From Roseovarius sp. THAF27 (lineage in GTDB: Bacteria; Pseudomonadota; Alphaproteobacteria; Rhodobacterales; Rhodobacteraceae), in the NCBI RefSeq assembly GCF_009363655.1, contig NZ_CP045393.1, positions 3,906,001-3,970,000 on the forward strand: a DNA stretch of 64,000 nucleotides, read 5' to 3'. How positions within the stretch are numbered: position 1 is the first letter of the stretch; every line of letters starts with the position of its first letter. Below, piece by piece: positions 1-5,722 of this stretch. A program made the translations under genes and the position numbers. The notes under the pieces were generated by a model, which worked only from the letters and a program-made list of their open reading frames with translations, ran no database searches and had not been told where the DNA came from.

Positions 1-1
1 C

Positions 2-562
2 GCGGCCACGCCGGATCAGATTGACGGCCTGCACCTCCTGCAATCCGACGGCCACGAGATCGCCTGCCACACCCGCACCCATCCAAGGCTGAAACCCTAC
101 CTCGCAACCCACGGCCTAGACCACTGGCTCGAACACGAGGTCGACCGCGCCATCGCCGAGCACCGCGCGGCAGGCTTCCCGGCCCGCAGCTTCGCCTGCC
201 CCTTCCACGCCTCGACGCCCGAGACCCGAACCGCCTTGGCCACCCGGTTCGAAATCGTCCGAACGGAGGGCCCCCGCAGCCTCGATCCCGCCAACCCCGC
301 CTCCCGAATCTATGCGGAGATCCCCGCCTCACGCTGTCTCGACAACCTCGGCTTCGCCGACATGCAGCACAAGGCCTTCCCCGGCTGGCCCCGGCATCAC
401 ACCCTGCTCGATCTCATCGCCCAAACCGATGGCTTGGCCGTCTTCACCGGCCACGACATTCGCGCAAGGAAATCCGGCCCTGGCTTCTACAGCACCGCCC
501 GCCAGATCGGACGTTTACTGGAGGCCGCAACCACGCGAGGCATCACGGTGAGGCCTGCGTAG
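2..562 (+). CDS. Polysaccharide deacetylase family protein, 3' part
   Basis: The frame is open from the first bases of the window, so the N-terminus is missing and 186 residues are visible. Near the visible start there is a GHEIACHTRTH stretch, which fits the second NodB-type motif (two metal-binding histidines four residues apart). About 50 residues later SFACPFH resembles the third motif that usually reads RPPYG. Family members remove acetyl groups from sugars such as chitin oligomers or peptidoglycan. The TAG stop lies inside a small hairpin repeat (558-584). The family call rests on these motifs only, and the substrate cannot be told. Confidence 0.7.
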   Translation, partial: AATPDQIDGLHLLQSDGHEIACHTRTHPRLKPYLATHGLDHWLEHEVDRAIAEHRAAGFPARSFACPFHASTPETRTALATRFEIVRTEGPRSLDPANPASRIYAEIPASRCLDNLGFADMQHKAFPGWPRHHTLLDLIAQTDGLAVFTGHDIRARKSGPGFYSTARQIGRLLEAATTRGITVRPA

Positions 563-584
563 GGTGGGTGAAAACCCACGCGTG
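558..584 (+). repeat. GTAGGGTGGG hairpin repeat, copy 1
   Basis: The short element contains a perfect 6-bp stem (GTGGGT, loop GAAA, ACCCAC). It supplies the TAG stop codon of the deacetylase. Near-identical copies lie at 26739-26764 and 27765-27789, and longer paired versions at 24422-24476 and 22694-22769. The position at gene ends suggests a transcript-end or mRNA-stability hairpin. Confidence 0.75.
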
Positions 585-598
585 CCGGGCAAGGTGCA

Positions 599-1018
599 TC
601 AAACCCCGTCCACCTTCCCCCTCAGCGCCTTCACCTCCGCCCGCTTCTTCTTCGCCTCGACCCGTTTGCGCTTCTGGTTCTTCGACACTTTCGTGGGGAT
701 CCGCCGCTTCGGCTTTTCACACGCCTTCCGCACCAACTCCGCCAGCCGCTCCCGCGCGATCTCGCGGTTGCGCGCCTGGCTGCGCTCCTCCGACACCTGC
801 AACACCACCGCACCGTCCTTGGTCCAGCGCCGCCCGGCCAGCCGCCGCAGCCGCCGCTTCACAGGGTCGGGCAGGTTGGGCGAGCGCTCGGCCTCGAACC
901 GCAATTCCACCGCCGAGGACACCTTGTTCACGTTCTGCCCGCCCGGTCCGGACGCGCGCGTGAACTGCTCGGTCAGCTCCCAATCCTCGATCGTGATCTT
1001 GTCGTTGATCTTCATCAT
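599..1018 (-). CDS. arfB: Alternative ribosome-rescue factor ArfB (YaeJ family)
   Basis: The 139-residue protein has the release-factor catalytic motif GPGGQ at residues 24-28 (GGQ at 26-28), followed by the typical NVNKVSSAVELRF segment. The C-terminal tail is strongly basic (KVSKNQKRKRVEAKKKRAEVKALR), the part that in ArfB enters the empty mRNA channel. It hydrolyses peptidyl-tRNA on stalled ribosomes. Length matches the family. Two ATGs in tandem (1018 and 1015) make the start ambiguous by one residue. The gene stands alone, about 400 bases downstream of the queuosine-precursor transporter on the same strand, with structured DNA between them. Confidence 0.92.
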   Translation of the reverse strand: MMKINDKITIEDWELTEQFTRASGPGGQNVNKVSSAVELRFEAERSPNLPDPVKRRLRRLAGRRWTKDGAVVLQVSEERSQARNREIARERLAELVRKACEKPKRRIPTKVSKNQKRKRVEAKKKRAEVKALRGKVDGV

Positions 1019-1032
1019 GCCCTGTCAAATAT

Positions 1033-1132
1033 AGCGTTTAGACTTTTAGGTGAAGCAGACTGCATCACCTTTTGCGTTGAAACCGTTAGGTTTCAGGCAG
1101 CGAAAGGTGAGTCATTGAAAAGTCGAAACGCT
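1033..1132. repeat. Nested inverted repeat, possible three-way-junction structure upstream of arfB
   Basis: The outer arms are 1033-1047 and 1118-1132 (15 bp with two mismatches). Inside are a hairpin with arms 1048-1057 and 1061-1070 (AGGTGA-A-GCA against TGC-A-TCACCT) and a second one with arms 1078-1084 and 1089-1095 (TGAAACC, loop GTTA, GGTTTCA). A third GGTGA copy follows the second hairpin. Together they could fold as a three-way junction in RNA or as a cruciform in DNA. On the minus strand it would lie in the arfB leader. I do not recognise it as a known riboswitch. Confidence 0.6.
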
Positions 1133-1135
1133 TTA

Positions 1136-1187
1136 GCACCGACGCGATGCGCCTCAAAGACCGACGCGATACCGACGCGCCATTTTC
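1136..1187 (-). repeat. 52-bp dispersed repeat, copy 1 (GTCGGTATCG type)
   Basis: The segment aligns without gaps over all 52 bases with 29062-29113 (39 identities by my count). Each copy has internal direct repeats: here ACCGACGCGAT occurs twice and ACCGACGCGC once. Both copies lie in intergenic DNA. Function is unknown. Confidence 0.6.
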
Positions 1188-1194
1188 ACACTAA

Positions 1195-1230
1195 AAGGGC
1201 CGCCCCAACCTCGTGGAACGGCCCTTCTAA
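1195..1230 (-). terminator. Rho-independent terminator-like hairpin
   Basis: Arms AAGGGCCG (1195-1202) and CGGCCCTT (1219-1226) form a perfect 8-bp stem. Read on the minus strand the stem is followed by TTTTAG. It lies about 70 bases beyond the 18-codon frame on that strand, so it would end a short independent transcript before arfB. The T-run is short. Confidence 0.65.
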
Positions 1231-1294
1231 AAGTTTCGGAGGCGAGGTCGGTTAGGCCCTGCCAATCCGGGTGTTTACATGCCCAAGGGCTGCC

Positions 1295-1351
1295 TCAGAC
1301 ACGAACCTCCCTGACTGTTCCGACACCTCTCTCCAATCCCTTTATAGACAC
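1295..1351 (-). CDS. Putative 18-residue peptide behind a perfect Shine-Dalgarno sequence
   Basis: A GTG start at 1351 opens VSIKGLERGVGTVREVRV followed by TGA. Immediately upstream is GAAAGGAGGTGATCCAG, which places GGAGG seven bases before the GTG and is complementary to the 16S rRNA 3' end over 17 bases. A TTGACA box lies about 60 bases upstream and a terminator about 70 bases downstream, so the unit looks like a self-contained tiny gene or small RNA of roughly 150-190 nt. I do not recognise the peptide. The alternative is a non-coding RNA whose SD-like part pairs with 16S rRNA. Confidence 0.45.
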   Translation of the reverse strand: MSIKGLERGVGTVREVRV

Positions 1352-1384
1352 TGGATCACCTCCTTTCAGTTGTTGAACTCAAGG

Positions 1385-1414
1385 GTAGCCTGCCACAGAT
1401 TTTGCATTTGTCAA
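1385..1414 (-). promoter_or_regulatory. Candidate promoter for the 18-codon unit
   Basis: On the minus strand TTGACA occupies 1414-1409. A 17- or 18-base spacer leads to AGGCTA or GGCTAC, a poor -10 match of the loose kind common in alphaproteobacteria. Position suits a start site near 1378. Only the -35 box is convincing. Confidence 0.35.
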
Positions 1415-1421
1415 AACAAAA

Positions 1422-2045
1422 TCATGTGGTCCTGCCACTAAGCGACCCCACGATGATGCGAAACGGCACAAGTGCCAAGATTGCCAGCACCAGCTTCACC
1501 AGCCAGTCCGCCACCGCCAGCGACACCCACAGCGGCACCACCGGCCCCACACCCAACAGCGGCAAAGCCTCGCCGGCCCAGCTCACATCGTTGCCCGGCT
1601 CCAGGAATGTCAAGCTGGCGGAAAACGCGATGGTAAAGAACAGGCCCGTGTCCACGCTGCCCCCGATCAGCGACGACACCACCGGCGCCCGCCACCACGC
1701 CCCGCTCCGCAGCCGGTCGAACACCGCGATATCCAAGAGTTGCGCGGTCAGGAACGCAACCGCCGAGCCCACCGCGATCCGCACCGTCACCAGCGGCCCG
1801 AACTCGCCCGAAATCTGTGTGCCGATAAAGGAACAGACCAGCCCCACCACGAACCCCGCCAGCACCACGCGCCGCGCCGCCGCGCGGCCATAGACACGGT
1901 TCATCACGTCCGTCACCAGGAACGCCAGAGGATAGGTGAACGCCCCCCATGTCAGCCACTGACCGAACAGGAATTGCACCAGGATGTTAGACGCGACGAC
2001 AATCGCCGCCATCGCCAGAACACCGGGAAGGATTTTGGATGTCAT
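1422..2045 (-). CDS. yhhQ: Queuosine precursor transporter (YhhQ/VUT family)
   Basis: A 207-residue integral membrane protein with about six hydrophobic helices. It carries the family pattern ITVxxxxP-like TYPLAFLVTDVMNRVYG near residue 40, with later IGGSVDT and conserved polar residues within helices. YhhQ proteins import pre-queuosine bases for tRNA modification. ATG at 2045 was chosen; a GTG two codons upstream (2051) is also possible and neither has a strong ribosome-binding site. The gene is isolated between mepA and the structured intergenic region, so its role rests on family membership. Confidence 0.85.
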   Translation of the reverse strand: MTSKILPGVLAMAAIVVASNILVQFLFGQWLTWGAFTYPLAFLVTDVMNRVYGRAAARRVVLAGFVVGLVCSFIGTQISGEFGPLVTVRIAVGSAVAFLTAQLLDIAVFDRLRSGAWWRAPVVSSLIGGSVDTGLFFTIAFSASLTFLEPGNDVSWAGEALPLLGVGPVVPLWVSLAVADWLVKLVLAILALVPFRIIVGSLSGRTT

Positions 2046-2117
2046 GCTCACAGGCCCCCGATACGCGTTTAAATCAGGGGCCTGCGCCTAGTCACTTTGC
2101 GGCGAAACCGCAAGACC

Positions 2118-3044
2118 TCACTCCGATTGCAGCACGCCCAGGCACTGCGCCGGCAGGTCCGCCATGGTCAACTCACGGCGCGGCTTGGGCGGCGGCGCGT
2201 TGGGGTCGGGCGGAGGCGGGTTCAGGATGTTGCGCTGCCACTGCCGCGCATCGGCGCAGCCATCCCCGGCGGGCGGCGCGGCCTGATCGACACACCCCTT
2301 CGCCCCACGCGGACATTTCAGCCGCACGTGGAAATGATAGTGATGCCCGTACCAGGGCCGGATCTTGCGCAGCCAGCTGCGGTCGCCGGTCTCTTCCTCG
2401 CACATCCGCACCTTGGCCCCCGGAAAAACGAAGATCCGCGCAACGCGCGGATCCTTCGCCGCCGCCTTCATGATCTCGTGATGCGTGCGATTGTAATTGT
2501 CGTTCGTGTAGGCCCCGTTCGCCCGCCGCAGCGAAATCGACGACAGGCTTTCACGCTGCGCCCGGCTGAGGTTCAGGTTGTTCGCCGGCCGCAGCCAGAT
2601 ATCCACGTCCAGCCCCATCTGGTGGCTGCGATGCCCGGTCAGCATCGGCCCGCCCCGCGGCTGGCTGATATCCCCGACATACAGCCCCTTCCATCCCGGC
2701 TGCGTCGCGGCAAAGCGCGAGAGTTTCTGGACAAAGTCGATCACCTCGGGATGGCCCCAGTTGCGGTTCCGGCTCAGGCGCATCGCCTGCCATGTCGGCC
2801 CCGTCTCGGGCAGTTGCACGCCACCGGCCACGCATCCCTTGGCATAGCCGCCAAAGGGGCGCGCCGGCTGCTGCGAGCCGCCCCGCTTGGCCCCGAACAG
2901 CTGTTTCGCCTGCACCCCGCGCATGTCCGCCGGAATGTTCTGCGTCGACAGCACCGCGGGCTGGACGCTCTCCTGTTCTGCCGTGGAGCCGCCACAGCCT
3001 GCCAGCACCAGCGCCAGCAAAACCGGCTTTACGATACGGACCAT
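2118..3044 (-). CDS. mepA: Penicillin-insensitive murein endopeptidase MepA, lipoprotein form
   Basis: The 308-residue protein begins with a hydrophobic signal and a lipobox LAGC (lipidated Cys17), so it should be anchored in a membrane facing the periplasm. MepA/LAS-type zinc ligands are visible in HRSHQMGLDVDIWL and again in HYHFHVRLKCP. MepA cleaves D-alanyl-meso-diaminopimelate cross-links in peptidoglycan. Its start overlaps the end of the upstream MFS transporter by 16 bases, so the two are probably cotranscribed. E. coli MepA is a soluble periplasmic enzyme, so the lipobox is a difference worth noting. Confidence 0.9.
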   Translation of the reverse strand: MVRIVKPVLLALVLAGCGGSTAEQESVQPAVLSTQNIPADMRGVQAKQLFGAKRGGSQQPARPFGGYAKGCVAGGVQLPETGPTWQAMRLSRNRNWGHPEVIDFVQKLSRFAATQPGWKGLYVGDISQPRGGPMLTGHRSHQMGLDVDIWLRPANNLNLSRAQRESLSSISLRRANGAYTNDNYNRTHHEIMKAAAKDPRVARIFVFPGAKVRMCEEETGDRSWLRKIRPWYGHHYHFHVRLKCPRGAKGCVDQAAPPAGDGCADARQWQRNILNPPPPDPNAPPPKPRRELTMADLPAQCLGVLQSE

Positions 3045-4408
3045 GTTTCACTATCCCCTTTTGCCTGCACCCAGCGTAGCAAGATCAACCCCACGAGGAA
3101 AAGCAGAATAAGGGGCGTGACCCCAATTCGCGCGCTTCCGCTGATATAGGTCACCAGCCCGATCAACGCGGGCGCGATAAAGGCCGTCGCGCGCCCCGAC
3201 AGCCCGTAAAGGCCAAAGCTTTCCGTCGGCACCGAAGGGTCCGTGTGCCGCACCATCAACGACCGGCTGGCCGATTGCAGCGTCCCGCCCAGGCCCCCGA
3301 TCAGGATACCGCAGCCAAAGAACACCATGTCCGGCAAGGCCGAGCCCTCCTCCAGCGGTAGGCCGAAGAACATCGTCCGGTCCATGCTGACGATGGTGAT
3401 GCAGACCCCGATCAGGATCCACACCGCCACCACGATCACCGGCTTCGGCCCGTATCGCTTGTCCAGCCTGCCGCCGACCCAGCTGAACGCCGCCGCCGCG
3501 ATGGCGCTGACGATGCCGAAAATGCCCACCCTCACGATCGACCAGTCCAGCACCAGCGTCGCGTAAGTGCCGCCGAAACTGTAGAGGCCGTTCAAAGCGT
3601 CGCGATAGAACATCGACGATCCCAGGTAGGCCAGCAGGCTGCGGCGGTTGGGCAGGTTGGCCAGCGACTTCTTCAACAGCGCCATCGCCCCGACGAACCC
3701 CGCGCCCTTCGGCGCGGTGTCCGCATCGCGCACCCACAGGAAATAGGGGATCATGAACACCACGTACCACGCAGCCGCCAGCGGCCCGACGATGCGCTTG
3801 TCCTCGTCCTGCGCGGCGTCCAGCCCCAGCGCCGGCTCCAAACCGACGATCGTGCGCCCCCCGTCCATGGTCTGAAAGAACACCAGCATGATCGCCAGCG
3901 ACACCAGCCCACCCAGATAGCCAAAGGCGAATCCGCTGCCCGAGGTCGATCCCACATCCTCCGCCGTCGCCACCGACGGCAGCTGCGAATTGACGAAGAT
4001 CAGCGCGTATTCCGCGCCGATAAAGCCGATGCCGAACATCACCAGCATCAGAACCATGTTCGACCCGTCCGGCGCGGTCCACCACAGCCCCGCCGCGCCC
4101 ACCACATAGAGCACGGAAAAGAACAGCATCCACGGAATGCGCCGCCCGGTCGAATCCGCCATCGCGCCCATGATCGGCGCACCGAAGGCGATGACCAGCC
4201 CCGACAGCGCCAGGCACCACGACCACAGCGTCTGCGCCCGCGCATCCGCCGCCTCTTCCGCCAGCCCGGTGCCAAGAAAGTAATTCGAGGCGACAGCCGC
4301 AAAGAACGGCCCGAACACGAAAGTCACCAACAGGGTATGATACGGCTGGCTGGCCCAGTCGAAAAAGAACCAGCCCCAGATGCGCTTGCGTGCCGAAACC
4401 TCTGCCAT
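3029..4408 (-). CDS. MFS transporter, UMF1 (Atg22-like) family
   Basis: The 459-residue protein starts MAEVSARKRIWGWFFFDWAS, the UMF1/Atg22-type N-terminus, and contains about twelve hydrophobic helices with the inter-helix motif GAMADSTGRR around residue 95. The start at 4408 follows a G-rich ribosome-binding site (GAGGGGGCGAG); an upstream in-frame ATG at 4516 would run into the neighbouring gene and was rejected. The yeast relative exports amino acids from the vacuole, but the bacterial substrate is unknown. The stop overlaps mepA, which hints at coupling with wall recycling. Confidence 0.85.
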   Translation of the reverse strand: MAEVSARKRIWGWFFFDWASQPYHTLLVTFVFGPFFAAVASNYFLGTGLAEEAADARAQTLWSWCLALSGLVIAFGAPIMGAMADSTGRRIPWMLFFSVLYVVGAAGLWWTAPDGSNMVLMLVMFGIGFIGAEYALIFVNSQLPSVATAEDVGSTSGSGFAFGYLGGLVSLAIMLVFFQTMDGGRTIVGLEPALGLDAAQDEDKRIVGPLAAAWYVVFMIPYFLWVRDADTAPKGAGFVGAMALLKKSLANLPNRRSLLAYLGSSMFYRDALNGLYSFGGTYATLVLDWSIVRVGIFGIVSAIAAAAFSWVGGRLDKRYGPKPVIVVAVWILIGVCITIVSMDRTMFFGLPLEEGSALPDMVFFGCGILIGGLGGTLQSASRSLMVRHTDPSVPTESFGLYGLSGRATAFIAPALIGLVTYISGSARIGVTPLILLFLVGLILLRWVQAKGDSETWSVS

Positions 4409-4481
4409 CTCGCCCCCTCGTTTGGCCGCGATCAAACGCGGTTCGAGGTCCGGTGGCAAGCCCTTCGTTCGGCTTTCCGCG

Positions 4482-5018
4482 TCAGTCCCGCATCGGCGGC
4501 CAGGGCCGCTTGGCATCCGCCTCGATCCACGCGGTCACCCATTCCGGTGCCTCGGGCCGCTCGACAAGTTTGCCCAGCGCCGCCATCACCTCGTCAGGCG
4601 GCACGATCCCTTTCTTTCCGGTCACCGCCGAGCGATAGACGATGTGATTGGCGCACTCGCCGTCCGCCTTCCACATCGACTGTTCCAGATAGACGAACCG
4701 CGCGTCCCACCACACCGCGCGGGACCGCATCTCGACCGTCTCGAACATCCGGATCCGGCGGCGATACCGCACGCTCGCCCCCGCCATGGTCAGCCCCCAG
4801 CGGTTCTTTTTCAGAACCTTCACCAGCCCCGCCCGCATCGCCAGCGGGATACGCCCAAGATCATACAGTGTCAGCGTCCGCCCGTTGTTCAGCTCCATCC
4901 AGAGGTCGATATCCCACGGCAGGCACACATGCCGCGACACATGCGTATCGGTCGGCGCCAAGGGTGGCGAATTGCGGTGCTTGAAAAGCTGCCAGAACAT
5001 GCGGATGACAGGATACAT
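4482..5018 (-). CDS. Thioesterase-like (hot-dog fold) protein
   Basis: The 178-residue protein has the 4HBT_2/THEM6-like layout: the segment DIDLWMELNNGRTLTLYDLGR resembles the D-x-N-x-H-x-N active region of acyl-CoA thioesterases, followed by RYRRRIRMFETVEM. The start at 5018 follows AAAAGGAGCGCCCG, a strong ribosome-binding site. The likely job is hydrolysis of an acyl-CoA or a related thioester in the cytoplasm. No pathway genes adjoin it, so the substrate is unknown. The divergent gene yggT begins about 125 bases away. Confidence 0.7.
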   Translation of the reverse strand: MYPVIRMFWQLFKHRNSPPLAPTDTHVSRHVCLPWDIDLWMELNNGRTLTLYDLGRIPLAMRAGLVKVLKKNRWGLTMAGASVRYRRRIRMFETVEMRSRAVWWDARFVYLEQSMWKADGECANHIVYRSAVTGKKGIVPPDEVMAALGKLVERPEAPEWVTAWIEADAKRPWPPMRD

Positions 5019-5144
5019 CGGGCGCTCCTTTTGCCCGAGGTCTTGACGCAACTCACGGCCACGTCAACCACAACCTCGCGTAAAGCTTGCGGAATACCGC
5101 CATGAAGCTTACCTATGCCGCGCAGCAAGCAAGAGGTTCATCAG

Positions 5145-5453
5145 ATGCAGGCAATCGCAGGTCCCATCGGGCTCATTCTGGACGTGGTGTTCTTCATCAT
5201 GATCATCCACATCATCATGAGCTGGCTGATCAACTTCCAGGTCCTGAACCTCAGCCAGCAATTCGTGGCCCAGATCTGGTACGGCCTAAACCGCCTGCTG
5301 GAGCCGATCTACCAACCCATCCGCCGCATCCTGCCGGATACCCGACCCTTGGACCTTGCCCCGCTGGTGGCCTTCGTCGCGCTGATCTCGCTGCGCGACT
5401 TCATCCTGCCGGAACTGCTGTGCAACGGACGCCCCCTAGGCTACTGCGGATAG
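5145..5453 (+). CDS. yggT: YggT family membrane protein
   Basis: The 102-residue protein has two hydrophobic helices separated by the family signature LLEPIYQPIRRILP (residues 47-60). YggT proteins are small inner-membrane proteins linked to osmotic tolerance and, in some bacteria, to division-site or photosynthetic membrane organisation. ATG 5145 is preceded by AGAGG; an upstream ATG at 5115 adds ten polar residues. The stop lies two bases before the first copy of the large palindromic repeat, which may act as its transcript end. Confidence 0.85.
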   Translation: MQAIAGPIGLILDVVFFIMIIHIIMSWLINFQVLNLSQQFVAQIWYGLNRLLEPIYQPIRRILPDTRPLDLAPLVAFVALISLRDFILPELLCNGRPLGYCG

Positions 5454-5454
5454 A

Positions 5455-5624
5455 CGCGCCATCGCGGCCCCCCGGGGTGGCGATCCACGGCTTGATCGGC
5501 AGCACTTTATCCAAGCCAAACCCGAAAAACATCCGAGCGTCGCGCCAGGACTTGCCAAATCGCCGCCCCCAGGGAAGGGGGGCCGCGATGGCGCGGCGGC
5601 CTGCGGCCTTGACTCCGCGCGGCC
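5455..5624 (+). repeat. Large palindromic dispersed repeat, copy A
   Basis: Perfect 19-bp inverted arms (5455-5473 and 5577-5595) bound a 141-bp core that aligns with copies at 8639-8774 and 9167-9304 (inverted) and partly with 8841-8955. A right flank up to 5624 is also shared with the copy near 9.2 kb. No open frame of note lies inside. It resembles a miniature inverted-repeat element or an extended REP-type repeat and sits directly behind the yggT stop. Confidence 0.8.
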
Positions 5625-5683
5625 TAGGCCGAAACCAAAGCCCAATCCGGGACTTGTTTACGATTCCTTAGTGTGGGACTGTC

Positions 5684-5717
5684 ACCTGTAAGAGCAGAAA
5701 ACTAAAATCTTACAGGT
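5684..5717 (+). promoter_or_regulatory. 10-bp inverted repeat over the recQ ribosome-binding region
   Basis: ACCTGTAAGA (5684-5693) and TCTTACAGGT (5708-5717) are perfect 10-bp arms separated by 14 bases. The right arm holds the only SD-like AGG and ends five bases before the recQ ATG. It could be a repressor operator or an mRNA hairpin that limits recQ translation. It lacks the GAAC-N7-GTTC form of alphaproteobacterial LexA boxes. Confidence 0.6.
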
Positions 5718-5722
5718 TCCCC

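Larger units (their letters stand above)
1019..1421. other. 403-base intergenic region with three distinct elements
   Basis: No conventional gene lies between arfB and the transporter. Moving up the coordinates the region holds a roughly 100-base nested inverted-repeat structure (1033-1132), one copy of a 52-bp dispersed repeat (1136-1187), a terminator hairpin (1195-1230), and on the minus strand an 18-codon frame behind a near-perfect anti-16S sequence (1295-1367) with a TTGACA box upstream. Each part is listed separately. Confidence 0.8.

Noticed and set aside
1033..1132. An integron attC site
   Set aside because: The outer arms lack the GTTRRRY and RYYYAAC boxes, and no integrase or cassette is present.
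1351..1367. A fragment of a 16S rRNA gene
   Set aside because: The identity stops after 17 bases on both sides, and no further rRNA sequence, tRNA or ITS is nearby. It fits an anti-16S function on the opposite strand better.
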